The notes below the pieces were generated by a model. The model did not search any database and had not been told where the DNA came from. It saw only the letters and a list, made by a program, of their open reading frames with translations. From Candidatus Aminicenantota bacterium (GTDB taxonomy: Bacteria; Acidobacteriota; Aminicenantia; Aminicenantales; Saccharicenantaceae): 13,293 nt of DNA. How positions within the stretch are numbered: position 1 is the stretch's first letter; each line of letters opens with the position of its first letter. The DNA lies in contig JALHVH010000009.1 of the NCBI GenBank assembly GCA_022867105.1, positions 1-13,293 on the forward strand, read 5' to 3'. Positions 1 through 6,715 of this stretch are shown here, piece after piece. Made by a program: the position numbers and the translations under genes.

Positions 1-566
1 TCGACCCGGTGAGCGGAGAAGGAGATTACCGGAGCTTTCCCAAGGCCGATCTCATCCTCATCACTCATGAGCATTTCGACCATCTGGACGCGGAAGCCGT
101 CAGGCTCATTCGCAAGCCCGGGACTCAGGTCATCATCTCCCTTGCCTGCGCGGGCAAGGCCAAGGACGCCGTCGTCATTAAGAACGGCGAGAAGAGGGCC
201 GTCCAAGGGTTCGAGATCGAGGCCGTCCCCGCCTATAACATCCTCCACAAGAGACCGGATGGGAACCCCTTTCATCCGAAAGGCCAAGGCAATGGATATC
301 TTATCTCGTTCGGGGACAAGCGGGTCTATATCGCGGGAGATACAGAGCCGGTTCCGGAGATGAAGTCCCTGGGGACCGTCGACATCGCCTTTCTACCGAT
401 GAATCTCCCCTACACGATGAGCCCGGAAATGGCGGCGGAGGCCGCGCGGACCATCAATCCAAAGATCCTCTACCCCTACCATTACGGCGGAACCGATACG
501 AGCAAACTCGTGGGACTGCTTAAATCGTCCCCGGAGATCGATGTCCGGATCCGCCCGATGAAGTGA
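1..566 (+). CDS. MBL-fold metal-dependent hydrolase, UlaG-like (5' partial)
   Basis: This is the C-terminal part of a metallo-beta-lactamase-fold hydrolase. The frame is already open at base 3 (Asp-Pro-Val), so the true start lies left of the window and the GTG at 9 is probably internal. The metal-binding motif THEHFDH is visible near the start of the fragment, preceded by a hydrophobic strand (ADLILI). Further on come a GNGYLISFGDKRVYIAGDTE strand pair carrying the bridging Asp of the fold, and a closing PYHYGG motif, as seen in UlaG/YtkL-type members. No signal peptide or membrane segment is visible. The substrate cannot be read from the sequence; the family includes lactonases and phosphodiesterases, so a specific reaction would be a guess. 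The gene converges on phoU with only 15 bases between the two stop codons, and no terminator hairpin is evident there. The family is confident; the specific function is unknown. Confidence 0.85.
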   Translation, partial: DPVSGEGDYRSFPKADLILITHEHFDHLDAEAVRLIRKPGTQVIISLACAGKAKDAVVIKNGEKRAVQGFEIEAVPAYNILHKRPDGNPFHPKGQGNGYLISFGDKRVYIAGDTEPVPEMKSLGTVDIAFLPMNLPYTMSPEMAAEAARTINPKILYPYHYGGTDTSKLVGLLKSSPEIDVRIRPMK

Positions 567-581
567 GCCGGGACCAGATCT

Positions 582-1277
582 TCAGGATTTGCCCGCCGGC
601 TTGGCACCGAGGGGCGGGTTCGCCTCGATGTGGTGCTTGATGGTCTTGCCCCTGACCATGTAGATCACGTCCTCCCCGATGTTCGTCGCATGGTCGGCGA
701 TCCTTTCCAGGTGACGGCCGACCAGGATGAGGTCGACGGCCCGGGTGATCGTCGTCGCGTCCTGCATCATGTAGGTCAGGAGCTCGCGGAAGATCTGGTG
801 GTTCAGCTGGTCCACCTGATCGTCCCTCTCGCATACGTCGCGGGCCAGACAATCGTCCCGGTTGATGAACGCGCTGATCGAGTCCCGGACCATGTTCTGG
901 GCAAGGTCCGCCATGCGCGGAATGTCGATGAGCGGTTTGAGCTGGGGGACCTTGAGAAGGTCCACCGTCCTCTCGATGATGTTGACGGACTGGTCTCCGA
1001 TCCTCTCCAGGTCGCTGGTGATCTTCATGGCCGAGGTGACGAACCGCAGGTCCGTCGCCATCGGCTGGCGCAAGGCCAACAAGCGCATGCACAGCTCGTC
1101 TATCTCGATCTCCAGATGGTTGATCTTTTCTTCCCCCTTGAGGACGACCGAGGCCAGCTCTCCCCTTCTCTCTTTCAGGCATCGGACGGCCATGGCGATG
1201 GACTCCTCGGCCAAGGAGGCCATCTCCAGGAGCTTCTCCTTGAGGATCTTCAAATCCTCGTCAAACGGTCTTTCCAT
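582..1277 (-). CDS. phoU: Phosphate signalling/transport regulator PhoU
   Basis: PhoU is a cytoplasmic all-helical protein that in well-studied bacteria restrains phosphate uptake and the PhoR-PhoB response, binding metal clusters. The 231-residue product has two repeated three-helix halves. Each carries the family signature: ERIGDQSVNI near residue 91 and ERIADHATNIGED near residue 191, whose Glu/Asp residues are the metal ligands. I chose the ATG at 1277 because GGAGG lies five bases upstream (1287-1283). A longer reading from TTG at 1289 would bury that ribosome binding site inside the coding region. The gene lies 86 bases downstream of a calcium ATPase gene on the same strand. No pstSCAB or phoR/phoB is in the window, so this is an orphan phoU, or one whose partners lie elsewhere. 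The family assignment is secure; a partnership with the ATPase is inference. Confidence 0.95.
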   Translation of the reverse strand: MERPFDEDLKILKEKLLEMASLAEESIAMAVRCLKERRGELASVVLKGEEKINHLEIEIDELCMRLLALRQPMATDLRFVTSAMKITSDLERIGDQSVNIIERTVDLLKVPQLKPLIDIPRMADLAQNMVRDSISAFINRDDCLARDVCERDDQVDQLNHQIFRELLTYMMQDATTITRAVDLILVGRHLERIADHATNIGEDVIYMVRGKTIKHHIEANPPLGAKPAGKS

Positions 1278-1287
1278 ATCCGCCTCC

Positions 1288-1305
1288 AAAACGGCCCGCC
1301 GGCCG
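1288..1305 (-). terminator. Weak hairpin plus T4 between ATPase and phoU (possible attenuator)
   Basis: In the transcript direction a 5-bp GC stem (CGGCC/GGCCG, loop GGCG) is followed directly by TTTT and then the phoU ribosome binding site. It could reduce read-through from the ATPase gene into phoU or modulate phoU translation. The U-tract is short, so a full terminator is doubtful. Confidence 0.25.
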
Positions 1306-1363
1306 GGTCACCCCGAACCTGACCGCATGTCGCACGTCATGATGAGGACAGTATACAACTATT

Positions 1364-4090
1364 TCAAACATCATACATCTTGACTTTCCGATTGACGGCC
1401 TTGACGATCTCCATGGCCCAGAGCGGGAACGACGAGATCACGAGGACCAGGGCCCAGTCCGGGAGGCTGAGCTGCTCGACCTTGAAGATCGTCCGCAGGA
1501 AAGGCACATTGATGACGATGACCTGAAGGAAAAAAGACGCGAAATTGGCGTAAACGAGCTTGATGTTTGTGAAGATACCCAGCTTGAAGAGCGACTTGGT
1601 CATGCTCCTGCAATTGAAAGCATGGAAGAGCTGGGCGCAGGAAAGGACGATGAAAGCCCCCGTCCTGGCCCGGACCACACCTTCCTTCTCGATGAAAAGG
1701 ATGGCGCAGAAGGCCAGCAAGCTGCAGATGGCGATGAAGGCGCCCTGGGCCAGCATCAAGATGGCCCGCGGCTTGGTCACGACGGGTTCGGCCGGGTCGC
1801 GCGGCGGCTTCTTCATGATCCCCGGGTCCACGGGGTCCATGCCCAGGGCCAGGGCGGGCAGTCCGTCTGTGACCAGGTTGACCCAAAGGATCTGGATGGG
1901 AAGAAGAGGCACGGGCAGGCCGACGAGCGAGGCCGTGAACATTGTCAGGATCTCGCCGGCGTTGCAGGACAGGAGGTAATGAACGAACTTTTTGATGTTG
2001 TCGTAGATCCCCCTCCCCTCTTCGACGGCCGCAACGATGGAGGCGAAGTTATCATCCGTGACCACCATATCGGAGACCTCCTTGGTCACGTCCGTTCCTG
2101 TGATCCCCATGGCGACGCCGATATCGGCTTCCTTGACCGCCGGAGCGTCGTTGACGCCGTCCCCGGTCATAGCCACCACGTCGCCGCGCTTGCGCCAGGC
2201 GCGCACGATCCTGAGCTTATGTTCGGGCGAAACGCGAGCATAGACGGGGATGCGGCGGATGTCCTCGCGGAGCCTCTCGTCCGTCCAGCCGTCCAGGTCT
2301 TCCCCGGTCAGGGCCAGGGAATCCTCCTTGAGGAAGCCCAACTCGCGGGCGATGGCCACGGCCGTGTTCTTGTGGTCGCCGGTGATCATGACCGTCCGAA
2401 TCCCCGCCTGTTTGCATTCCGCCACAGCCGCCTTGACCTCCTCGCGCGGCGGGTCGATCATGGCCATAAGGCCCAGAAACGTCAGGTTATTCTCCATCGA
2501 CCGGGCGTCAATCGTCTCCGGCAGGTCGTCCAGCGAGCGGCCGGCGAACGCCAGGACACGCATGGCCTGGTTGGCCAGTTCATCATTGGCCTGGAGGACC
2601 TTTGCCCGGTCGCCGTCGGTCAGGGCCCGGACCGAGCCGCCCTCATCGATGATCGAGCAGTCCTTGAGGAGGATGTCAGGCGCGCCTTTGACGAAGACGC
2701 CGAAGTGGCCGGCGTCTTGGCGGATGATGGTCATCTTCTTGCGCTCGGAGTCGAAGGGAAGCTCCTCGACTAAAGGATAACCTTTCTCTTCGACGTCCTT
2801 CCAGAGACCGGCCTTGGCGGCGGTCGTGAGGAGCGCGGCTTCGGTCGGATCGCCGACAATTCCGTAAGCGCCGTCGTCCTTCCCGACGAGCTGGGCGCTG
2901 TTGCAGAGAACACCGCACTGGAGCGTCCGGAGCAGGCCCGGAAAGGCCCGGGGATCAACCGCCCGCGCCGCCTCCCGGAACTCGCCCCTGGGCTCGTAGC
3001 CGATGCCCGTGACCGTGAACATCCGGCCGTCGGCATAGACCGCTTGGACCGTCATCTCGTTCCGGGTAAGGGTCCCGGTCTTGTCCGAGCAAATGACCGT
3101 GGCGCAGCCAAGCGTCTCGACGGAGGGGAGTTTCCGTATCAGGGCGTGGCGCTTGACCATCCTCTGGACGCCCAGGGCCAGGGCGATGGTCACGACGGCC
3201 GGCAATCCCTCGGGGATCGCTGCCACCGCCAGGCTTACGGCCGTCAGGAAGACGTCGATAATCTTGCCGCCGCGCAGCCATTCCAGGAGAAAGACGAGGC
3301 CGACCAGGATGAAACAGAGATAGACGATCCACTTGCCGAACTGCTCGAGCTTCTTCTGGAGGGGCGTTGTTTCGTGCCCGATCTCCTGGATCATCTCGGC
3401 AATCTTGCCCAACTCGGTGTCCATCCCCGTTCCCGTGACGATGGCTCGGGCCTTGCCCGAGGCCACGGAGGTGCCCATGTAGAGCATGTTCCCCCGGTCC
3501 GCCAGGGGGACGTCGCGCTCATCGAGGGCGGCCGCCGTTTTGAGGACGGGCGTTGATTCCCCGGTCAGGCTGGCTTCCTGAACGCTGAAGTTCGAGGTGT
3601 GCCAGGCGACGCGGCTATCGGCCGGGACGTTGTCCCCCGCCTCAAGCTCGACGAGGTCGCCCGGGACGATCTCGTTCGAGGGAATGACGCGGTAGTCGCC
3701 GTTTCGGATGACCTTGGAATTCGGCGAGGCCAGCTTCTTGAGCGCGGCCAGGGACTTTTCAGCCCGATACTCCTGGACGAATCCCATGATGGAGTTGAGG
3801 ATGACGATGGCGATGATGGCCAGGGCGTCGACCCATTCCCCCAGGAAACCCGAAACGACGGCCGCCCCGATGAGGACCCAGATGATGAAGTCCTTGAACT
3901 GGTCGAGGAATTGACCCAGGGGCGAGGGGCCTTTTTTTCCGCGGAGCTGGTTCCGGCCGTGGCGGGCGAGCCGCTCGGCCGCGTCCGTATCGCTCAATCC
4001 TCGGGACGGGCTCGTACCCAGGCGCGATTCGATCTCTATGAGGTCGCACTGCCAGTACCGTTTCCCGGGAGTTTTATCGTCGGCCATCAT
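1364..4090 (-). CDS. P-type calcium-transporting ATPase (P2A, SERCA-like)
   Basis: This is a 908-residue ATP-driven cation pump of the inner membrane, predicted to export Ca2+. Domains in order: N-terminal cation-ATPase domain (about 12-75), M1-M2, actuator domain with TGES at 176-179, M4 with PEGLP at 293-297, phosphorylation motif DKTGTLT with the acceptor Asp at 336, nucleotide domain with KGAPD at 468-472, hinge motif TGDGVND at 642-648, and a C-terminal six-helix part. Side chains matching the SERCA Ca2+ sites are present: Glu294 (M4), Asn710 and Glu713 (M5), and Asn738, Thr741 and Asp742 (M6). This supports Ca2+ rather than K+/Na+ or heavy-metal transport, and both M5 residues favour a SERCA-like over a PMCA-like site. 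Two ATG codons stand in tandem at 4090 and 4087; AAAAGGA just upstream fits the second slightly better. Length is normal for the family. phoU follows on the same strand. Mn2+ transport is the main alternative. Confidence 0.95.
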   Translation of the reverse strand: MMADDKTPGKRYWQCDLIEIESRLGTSPSRGLSDTDAAERLARHGRNQLRGKKGPSPLGQFLDQFKDFIIWVLIGAAVVSGFLGEWVDALAIIAIVILNSIMGFVQEYRAEKSLAALKKLASPNSKVIRNGDYRVIPSNEIVPGDLVELEAGDNVPADSRVAWHTSNFSVQEASLTGESTPVLKTAAALDERDVPLADRGNMLYMGTSVASGKARAIVTGTGMDTELGKIAEMIQEIGHETTPLQKKLEQFGKWIVYLCFILVGLVFLLEWLRGGKIIDVFLTAVSLAVAAIPEGLPAVVTIALALGVQRMVKRHALIRKLPSVETLGCATVICSDKTGTLTRNEMTVQAVYADGRMFTVTGIGYEPRGEFREAARAVDPRAFPGLLRTLQCGVLCNSAQLVGKDDGAYGIVGDPTEAALLTTAAKAGLWKDVEEKGYPLVEELPFDSERKKMTIIRQDAGHFGVFVKGAPDILLKDCSIIDEGGSVRALTDGDRAKVLQANDELANQAMRVLAFAGRSLDDLPETIDARSMENNLTFLGLMAMIDPPREEVKAAVAECKQAGIRTVMITGDHKNTAVAIARELGFLKEDSLALTGEDLDGWTDERLREDIRRIPVYARVSPEHKLRIVRAWRKRGDVVAMTGDGVNDAPAVKEADIGVAMGITGTDVTKEVSDMVVTDDNFASIVAAVEEGRGIYDNIKKFVHYLLSCNAGEILTMFTASLVGLPVPLLPIQILWVNLVTDGLPALALGMDPVDPGIMKKPPRDPAEPVVTKPRAILMLAQGAFIAICSLLAFCAILFIEKEGVVRARTGAFIVLSCAQLFHAFNCRSMTKSLFKLGIFTNIKLVYANFASFFLQVIVINVPFLRTIFKVEQLSLPDWALVLVISSFPLWAMEIVKAVNRKVKMYDV

Positions 4091-4189
4091 TCATCCTTTT
4101 CTGTGGTATTTCCGCGGCTTATTCAAAGCCCCTTGCGTGTTCCCAGCGCCGTCCTTCGTCGGGAGAAGAATAGGATATTCGAGTTGCGT

Positions 4190-4198
4190 ATTATAACA
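4190..4198 (-). promoter_or_regulatory. Extended -10 promoter for the Ca2+ ATPase gene
   Basis: The minus strand reads TGT-TATAAT, a perfect -10 hexamer with the TGn extension, about 100 bases upstream of the ATPase start. No convincing -35 is present, which is usual for extended -10 promoters. The upstream half of the promoter lies against the NrfA-like remnant. A short stem (GGCTT/AAGCC, 4116-4130) lies in the predicted leader. Confidence 0.5.
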
Positions 4199-4216
4199 TC
4201 AGGCGGAGGGGGAGGA

Positions 4217-4408
4217 AAGCGGAACCCGCACGAGGCCAAAGCCCTCATCCGACGCGGGCAACTGCGCTGGGATTTCGTCTTCTCGGAGAACGGGAGCGGC
4301 TTCCACAGCCCGCAGGAAGCGGCCCAGGTCATGGCCGGGGACATCGATTTCGCCCGCCAGGCCGAGCTTAAGGCGTCTTTGCTCGCGCCCGCCTCACCGC
4401 AGCATTGA
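4217..4408 (+). pseudogene. C-terminal remnant of NrfA-like cytochrome c nitrite reductase
   Basis: About 62 codons on the plus strand, ending at TGA 4406-4408, read like the last helices of ammonia-forming cytochrome c552 nitrite reductase. The key stretch is IRRGQLRWDFVFSENGSGFH followed by SPQEAAQVMAGDIDFARQ. NrfA proteins end with a comparable pattern: a helix with R-x-(A/G)-Q-x-R-W-D, a following HxP or HSP segment, and a regular closing helix. Nothing upstream encodes the rest of the enzyme: there are no haem-binding CXXCH motifs, and the frame runs back into the antisense strand of the ATPase gene. No start codon with a ribosome binding site precedes the conserved part; the first ATG is at 4331. 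It is therefore best read as a deletion remnant. A small unrelated peptide is the alternative. The similarity is judged from memory of family sequences, not from a search. Confidence 0.6.
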
Positions 4409-4627
4409 TCAAAGAGCGACCTGTTTATTTTTGAAAAAGCCCGGCCGCGGTCGTTCTTCTGGTCATCCGGAAAGCCAAGCCTTCGATATCTTCCGAGTTG
4501 AATACTTTAAGATCATGATATCTGATTGTTACCCAACCTCGAGCGTTCAGGGAAAGCATATTTCCATATATTTTGCCGATAGGGGGCTAAGGCAAGAAGA
4601 TCGGGGAAAAAGACCGGAAGGAAAGAA
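4409..4627. other. Intergenic stretch without recognised features
   Basis: This lies between the NrfA-like remnant and the 3' end of the tRNA gene. I see no supported reading frame, no RNA gene and no clear intrinsic terminator for the tRNA transcript. It contains a small palindrome (ATCATGAT, near 4515-4522) and an AT-rich patch near 4555-4580, neither of which I can interpret. Confidence 0.4.
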
Positions 4628-4956
4628 TGGCTCCTCGGGAGGGACTCGAACCCCCAACCTAGTGGTTACAAGCGCCCCGGAATTTCTTCCGGGCTTGGAC
4701 TATCTCATCACCCTTCCCGAATGTCGGGGATGGGGCGCCGGGCGCTTCCCCCGGGAAAGTTCCCGGAGTACGAGCTAAGCTCTAGTCTCTGCACCTTCCC
4801 CGGCCGTCGCGACGGCCGGGGCTTGGCTCAGGATCGCCTTTCTCCGCAACCTGTGGAGGGAAGGTTTCCCTGAATTCACCCGGTTTTACATCCGCGATCC
4901 CTCGCGGACGCTGCGATGTTCACAGCCACCCGCTCTGCCGATTGAGCTACCGAGGA
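4628..4956 (-). tRNA. tRNA-Asn(GUU), interrupted by a group I intron
   Basis: Exon 1 is 4956-4922 (35 nt) and exon 2 is 4668-4628 (41 nt). Joined, they give a canonical 76-nt tRNA. The acceptor stem is TCCTCGG/CCGAGGA with discriminator G and an encoded CCA. The D arm is GCTC/GAGC, the anticodon stem GGTGG/CCACT, and the loop CTGTTAA has anticodon GTT. The variable loop is AGGTT, and the T arm GGGGG/CCCTC closes a TTCGAGT loop. The ends strongly resemble E. coli tRNA-Asn. The coding sequence is broken between anticodon positions 35 and 36, so the unspliced RNA cannot decode. A promoter sits just upstream. The gene stands alone, downstream of the dnaK-dnaC operon on the same strand. Gene finders that do not model introns would miss it or call it a fragment. 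Confidence 0.95.
4669..4921 (-). ncRNA. Group I self-splicing intron (IC3-like) in tRNA-Asn
   Basis: This is a 253-nt intron without an open reading frame for a homing endonuclease. The 5' splice site follows U35. P1 forms between exon GCUGU (4926-4922) and intron GCAGC (4914-4910), placing the diagnostic U-G wobble at 4922/4914. The intron ends in G (4669), the expected omega G. P2 is a 7-bp stem (4908-4902 with 4897-4891). The core matches cyanobacterial tRNA-Leu introns: TTCAGGGAAACC and CCTGAGCC (P4 strands), then GAAGGTGCAGAGACTA (P7 5' strand) and GATAGTCC (P7 3' strand). P6/P6a is an 11-bp GC hairpin (4821-4798). P9 is a 7-bp stem closed by a GAAA tetraloop (4693-4676). The segment between the P7 strands holds further GC hairpins and looks longer than in the cyanobacterial introns. 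The intron should splice using guanosine; whether it is self-sufficient in the cell is not visible. Confidence 0.93.
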
Positions 4957-4969
4957 GCAAGGCCCAGAT

Positions 4970-4998
4970 AAAATAGCATTTTTTATCCGGATTGGCAA
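4970..4998 (-). promoter_or_regulatory. Sigma-70 type promoter of tRNA-Asn
   Basis: The minus strand reads TTGCCA (4998-4993), a 17-base spacer, then TATTTT (4975-4970). Transcription would begin about seven bases upstream of the mature tRNA 5' end at 4956. Spacing is ideal and the -35 matches consensus in five of six positions. Confidence 0.65.
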
Positions 4999-5032
4999 TC
5001 AGTATTTGCCGGCGAATTCTGTAAAAGGAAGA

Positions 5033-5096
5033 CGCAGGCTAAAGCCTGTTGCTACGGGCATGCGGGAAATCAAGAAAGCGCAGGTTAAAACCTGCG
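5033..5096. repeat. Two REP-like palindromes, possible operon terminator
   Basis: Two related hairpin units lie 30 bases apart between dnaC and tRNA-Asn. The first is CAGGCT-AA-AGCCTG (5035-5048, followed by TTGCTAC). The second is CGCAGGTT-AA-AACCTGCG (5079-5096), a perfect 8-bp stem. They share the GCAGG-YT-AAA-RCCTG core, as dispersed intergenic palindromes do. On the minus strand the second hairpin is followed by CTTTCTT and the first by CGTCTTCCTTTT, so either could also end the dnaK-dnaC transcript. A possible degenerate half-copy (AACCTGTAGC) overlaps the dnaC stop region. Confidence 0.5.
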
Positions 5097-5123
5097 GCGA
5101 TATCAAAAGGAAGCCTAGAAGCG

Positions 5124-5870
5124 CTAGAACCTGTAGCCGGCCTGTTTGGCCATCTTGCGGTAGTCCTCGCCCCCCATGTCGACGACCTTGCACATCTCAT
5201 AAACCCGCGACCGGAGGCGGACGCCGATGCGGTCTACGAGGCTTTCGCCGCCCTTCTTGTAGAAGGACTCGCGCATGTCCTCCCGCTCCTCGGTGTCCGG
5301 GTAGTTCGAAGTGAAGATCGTCGTCTTCTTGTGGTTGTACCGGTGGTTGATGACGTAAAAGATAGTCTCTTCGACCCAGGCGGTCGTCCGCTTGGCGCCC
5401 AGCTCGTCAAGGACGACGACCTCGCTCTGGAATATGGGCGCCAGGATGTCCGACTCCGTCAGCACGGAATCCGGAGAGAACGAGTTCTGGATCTCCCGGA
5501 TGAGGTCGCGGAAATCATAGAAGACGCAGCGGGCGCTCTTTTTCCGGATGAGCTCCTGGATGATGGCCACAGCCAGGTGCGTCTTCCCCACCCCGCACGG
5601 TCCGATGAACAGCACGCCGATCTCCTGGGCCGGGAAATTCTTGACGAATTTTTTCGCGATCGCCAGGGCGTCTTTGAGGGAATCGTTATGGCCCTCGTAG
5701 TTCGCAAGAGAACAGTTTATGTAGCGCTTGGGGATGTTGGCCTGCTCGAGGAGGACCTCGGCCTGCCGGGCGACGAAACAGCCGCACCTCTTGGCGACGT
5801 GTCCCTTTCCCGCGTTCTCGAGGACCCAACCGGTCCCATGGCATTTGGCGCAGATCTTGTTTTCGGTCAA
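5124..5870 (-). CDS. DnaC/IstB-like AAA+ ATPase, probable replicative helicase loader
   Basis: This is a 248-residue cytoplasmic AAA+ ATPase of the DnaC/DnaI type, which in known systems loads the replicative helicase onto DNA. The N-terminus has a likely zinc-binding motif (Cys7, Cys10, Cys29, Cys31). The ATPase core follows: Walker A GPCGVGKTH at 90-98, Walker B VVVLDELG at 151-158, sensor 1 TSNYP at 187-191, and an Arg-rich GVRLRSR near 216-222. The start is TTG at 5870, which overlaps the sigma factor's TGA in the sequence TTGA; AGAGGA lies eight bases upstream. No other start precedes the Cys motif. It is the last gene of the dnaK-dnaJ-hspR-sigma operon. There is no transposase nearby, which argues against an IstB role. 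DnaA-like or DnaI-like loading functions cannot be separated from sequence alone. Confidence 0.85.
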   Translation of the reverse strand: MTENKICAKCHGTGWVLENAGKGHVAKRCGCFVARQAEVLLEQANIPKRYINCSLANYEGHNDSLKDALAIAKKFVKNFPAQEIGVLFIGPCGVGKTHLAVAIIQELIRKKSARCVFYDFRDLIREIQNSFSPDSVLTESDILAPIFQSEVVVLDELGAKRTTAWVEETIFYVINHRYNHKKTTIFTSNYPDTEEREDMRESFYKKGGESLVDRIGVRLRSRVYEMCKVVDMGGEDYRKMAKQAGYRF

Positions 5871-6715
5871 TTCAGGTATCCTCTGAGCTGTTGCAGCCTA
5901 TGCGATCGTGAGAGCTTCCGCATGGCCTTCTGCTCGATCTGCCGGATGCGCTCCCGCGTCAGGTCCAGGAGGCTTCCGATCTCCTGGAGCGTCCTGGGAC
6001 GGTCGTCATCCAGCCCGAAGCGCAATTTTAGCACAACGGCTTCCTTTTCATCCAGTTCCCCGAGCATCCGGCGGATCTGGTGCTGGACCGAGTTCTTGAT
6101 GATCTGGTATTCCACGGAGGGGTTGATCTCATCGCTGATCCTGTCTTCGACCTCGAGGCCGTCGTCGGTGATCCTGTCGCTCAGCGAGATATTTTTCTCA
6201 CTGAGGACCGCCAGGTCGTCGACGTCCTCCTCGGGGATCCCCATCCCCTTGGCGATCTCGGCACGCGTAGGGTCCCTCCCCAGCTCGACCTTGAGCTCGG
6301 CCGTCTTTCTTCTCATCGCCGAGATCTGGTCGGAGAGCTTCTGGGGGATATGAAAGATCCGGGAATACTGGGACAGGGCGTGGATGATGGCTTGACGGAT
6401 CCACCAGACGGCGTAGGAGATGAAGCGGACATTTCGGTTCGGGTCGAAGCGCTTGGCTGCCTCTATGAGGCCTACGTTGCCCTCGTTGATGAGGTCGAGA
6501 AGGCTGAGTCCCATCCCCCGGTATTTCTTGGCATAGGAAACGACGAACTTGAGGTTGGCCTCGATGAGCTGCCGCATGGCATCCATGTCCCCCTTGCGGA
6601 TGCGCTCACCGACCTTCTTCTCCTCCTCATCGTTGAACGTCGGGAACGTGGCGATCTGGTCGAGGTAGAGCTTCAGGTTCCGGGAATCCATCCACTCCTT
6701 GCTGTCCATCCTCAA
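5867..6715 (-). CDS. Sigma-70 family RNA polymerase sigma factor (RpoD-like, no region 1.1)
   Basis: The 282-residue sigma factor directs RNA polymerase to promoters. Visible regions are 1.2 (about 12-40, LKLYLDQIATFPTF), 2 (41-115, with DLINEGNVGLIEAAKRFDP and the -10 reading helix VRFISYAVWWIRQAI), 3 (115-190), and 4 (205-275, with the helix-turn-helix TLQEIGSLLDLTRERIRQIE that reads the -35). The long acidic region 1.1 of primary sigma factors is absent. The protein could be a short primary sigma or a group 2 stress sigma, and regions 2.4 and 4.2 look housekeeping-like. The TTG at 6715 overlaps the hspR stop (TTGA). An ATG at 6709 is the alternative, but GAGG abuts it too closely to act as its ribosome binding site, so coupling from hspR is likely. 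Placement in an HspR-encoding operon suggests heat-responsive expression. Confidence 0.9.
   Translation of the reverse strand: MRMDSKEWMDSRNLKLYLDQIATFPTFNDEEEKKVGERIRKGDMDAMRQLIEANLKFVVSYAKKYRGMGLSLLDLINEGNVGLIEAAKRFDPNRNVRFISYAVWWIRQAIIHALSQYSRIFHIPQKLSDQISAMRRKTAELKVELGRDPTRAEIAKGMGIPEEDVDDLAVLSEKNISLSDRITDDGLEVEDRISDEINPSVEYQIIKNSVQHQIRRMLGELDEKEAVVLKLRFGLDDDRPRTLQEIGSLLDLTRERIRQIEQKAMRKLSRSHRLQQLRGYLN

Noticed and set aside
1350..1355. TATACT on the minus strand as a promoter for phoU
   Set aside because: A good -10 hexamer, but no -35 at a suitable distance and no TGn extension; not enough to call.
3599..4216. Upstream part of the plus-strand frame that ends with the NrfA-like remnant
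   Set aside because: This portion is antisense to the Ca2+ ATPase gene and shows no cytochrome motifs; only the tail after about 4217 has recognisable similarity.
4431..4778. A 115-codon plus-strand frame across the tRNA exon and intron
   Set aside because: It runs through the structured tRNA and ribozyme, and its codons are explained by RNA base pairing.
5049..6353. A 434-codon plus-strand frame antisense to dnaC and the sigma factor
   Set aside because: It spans two real genes in the opposite strand, starts inside the REP-like hairpins, and changes composition abruptly where the underlying gene changes.
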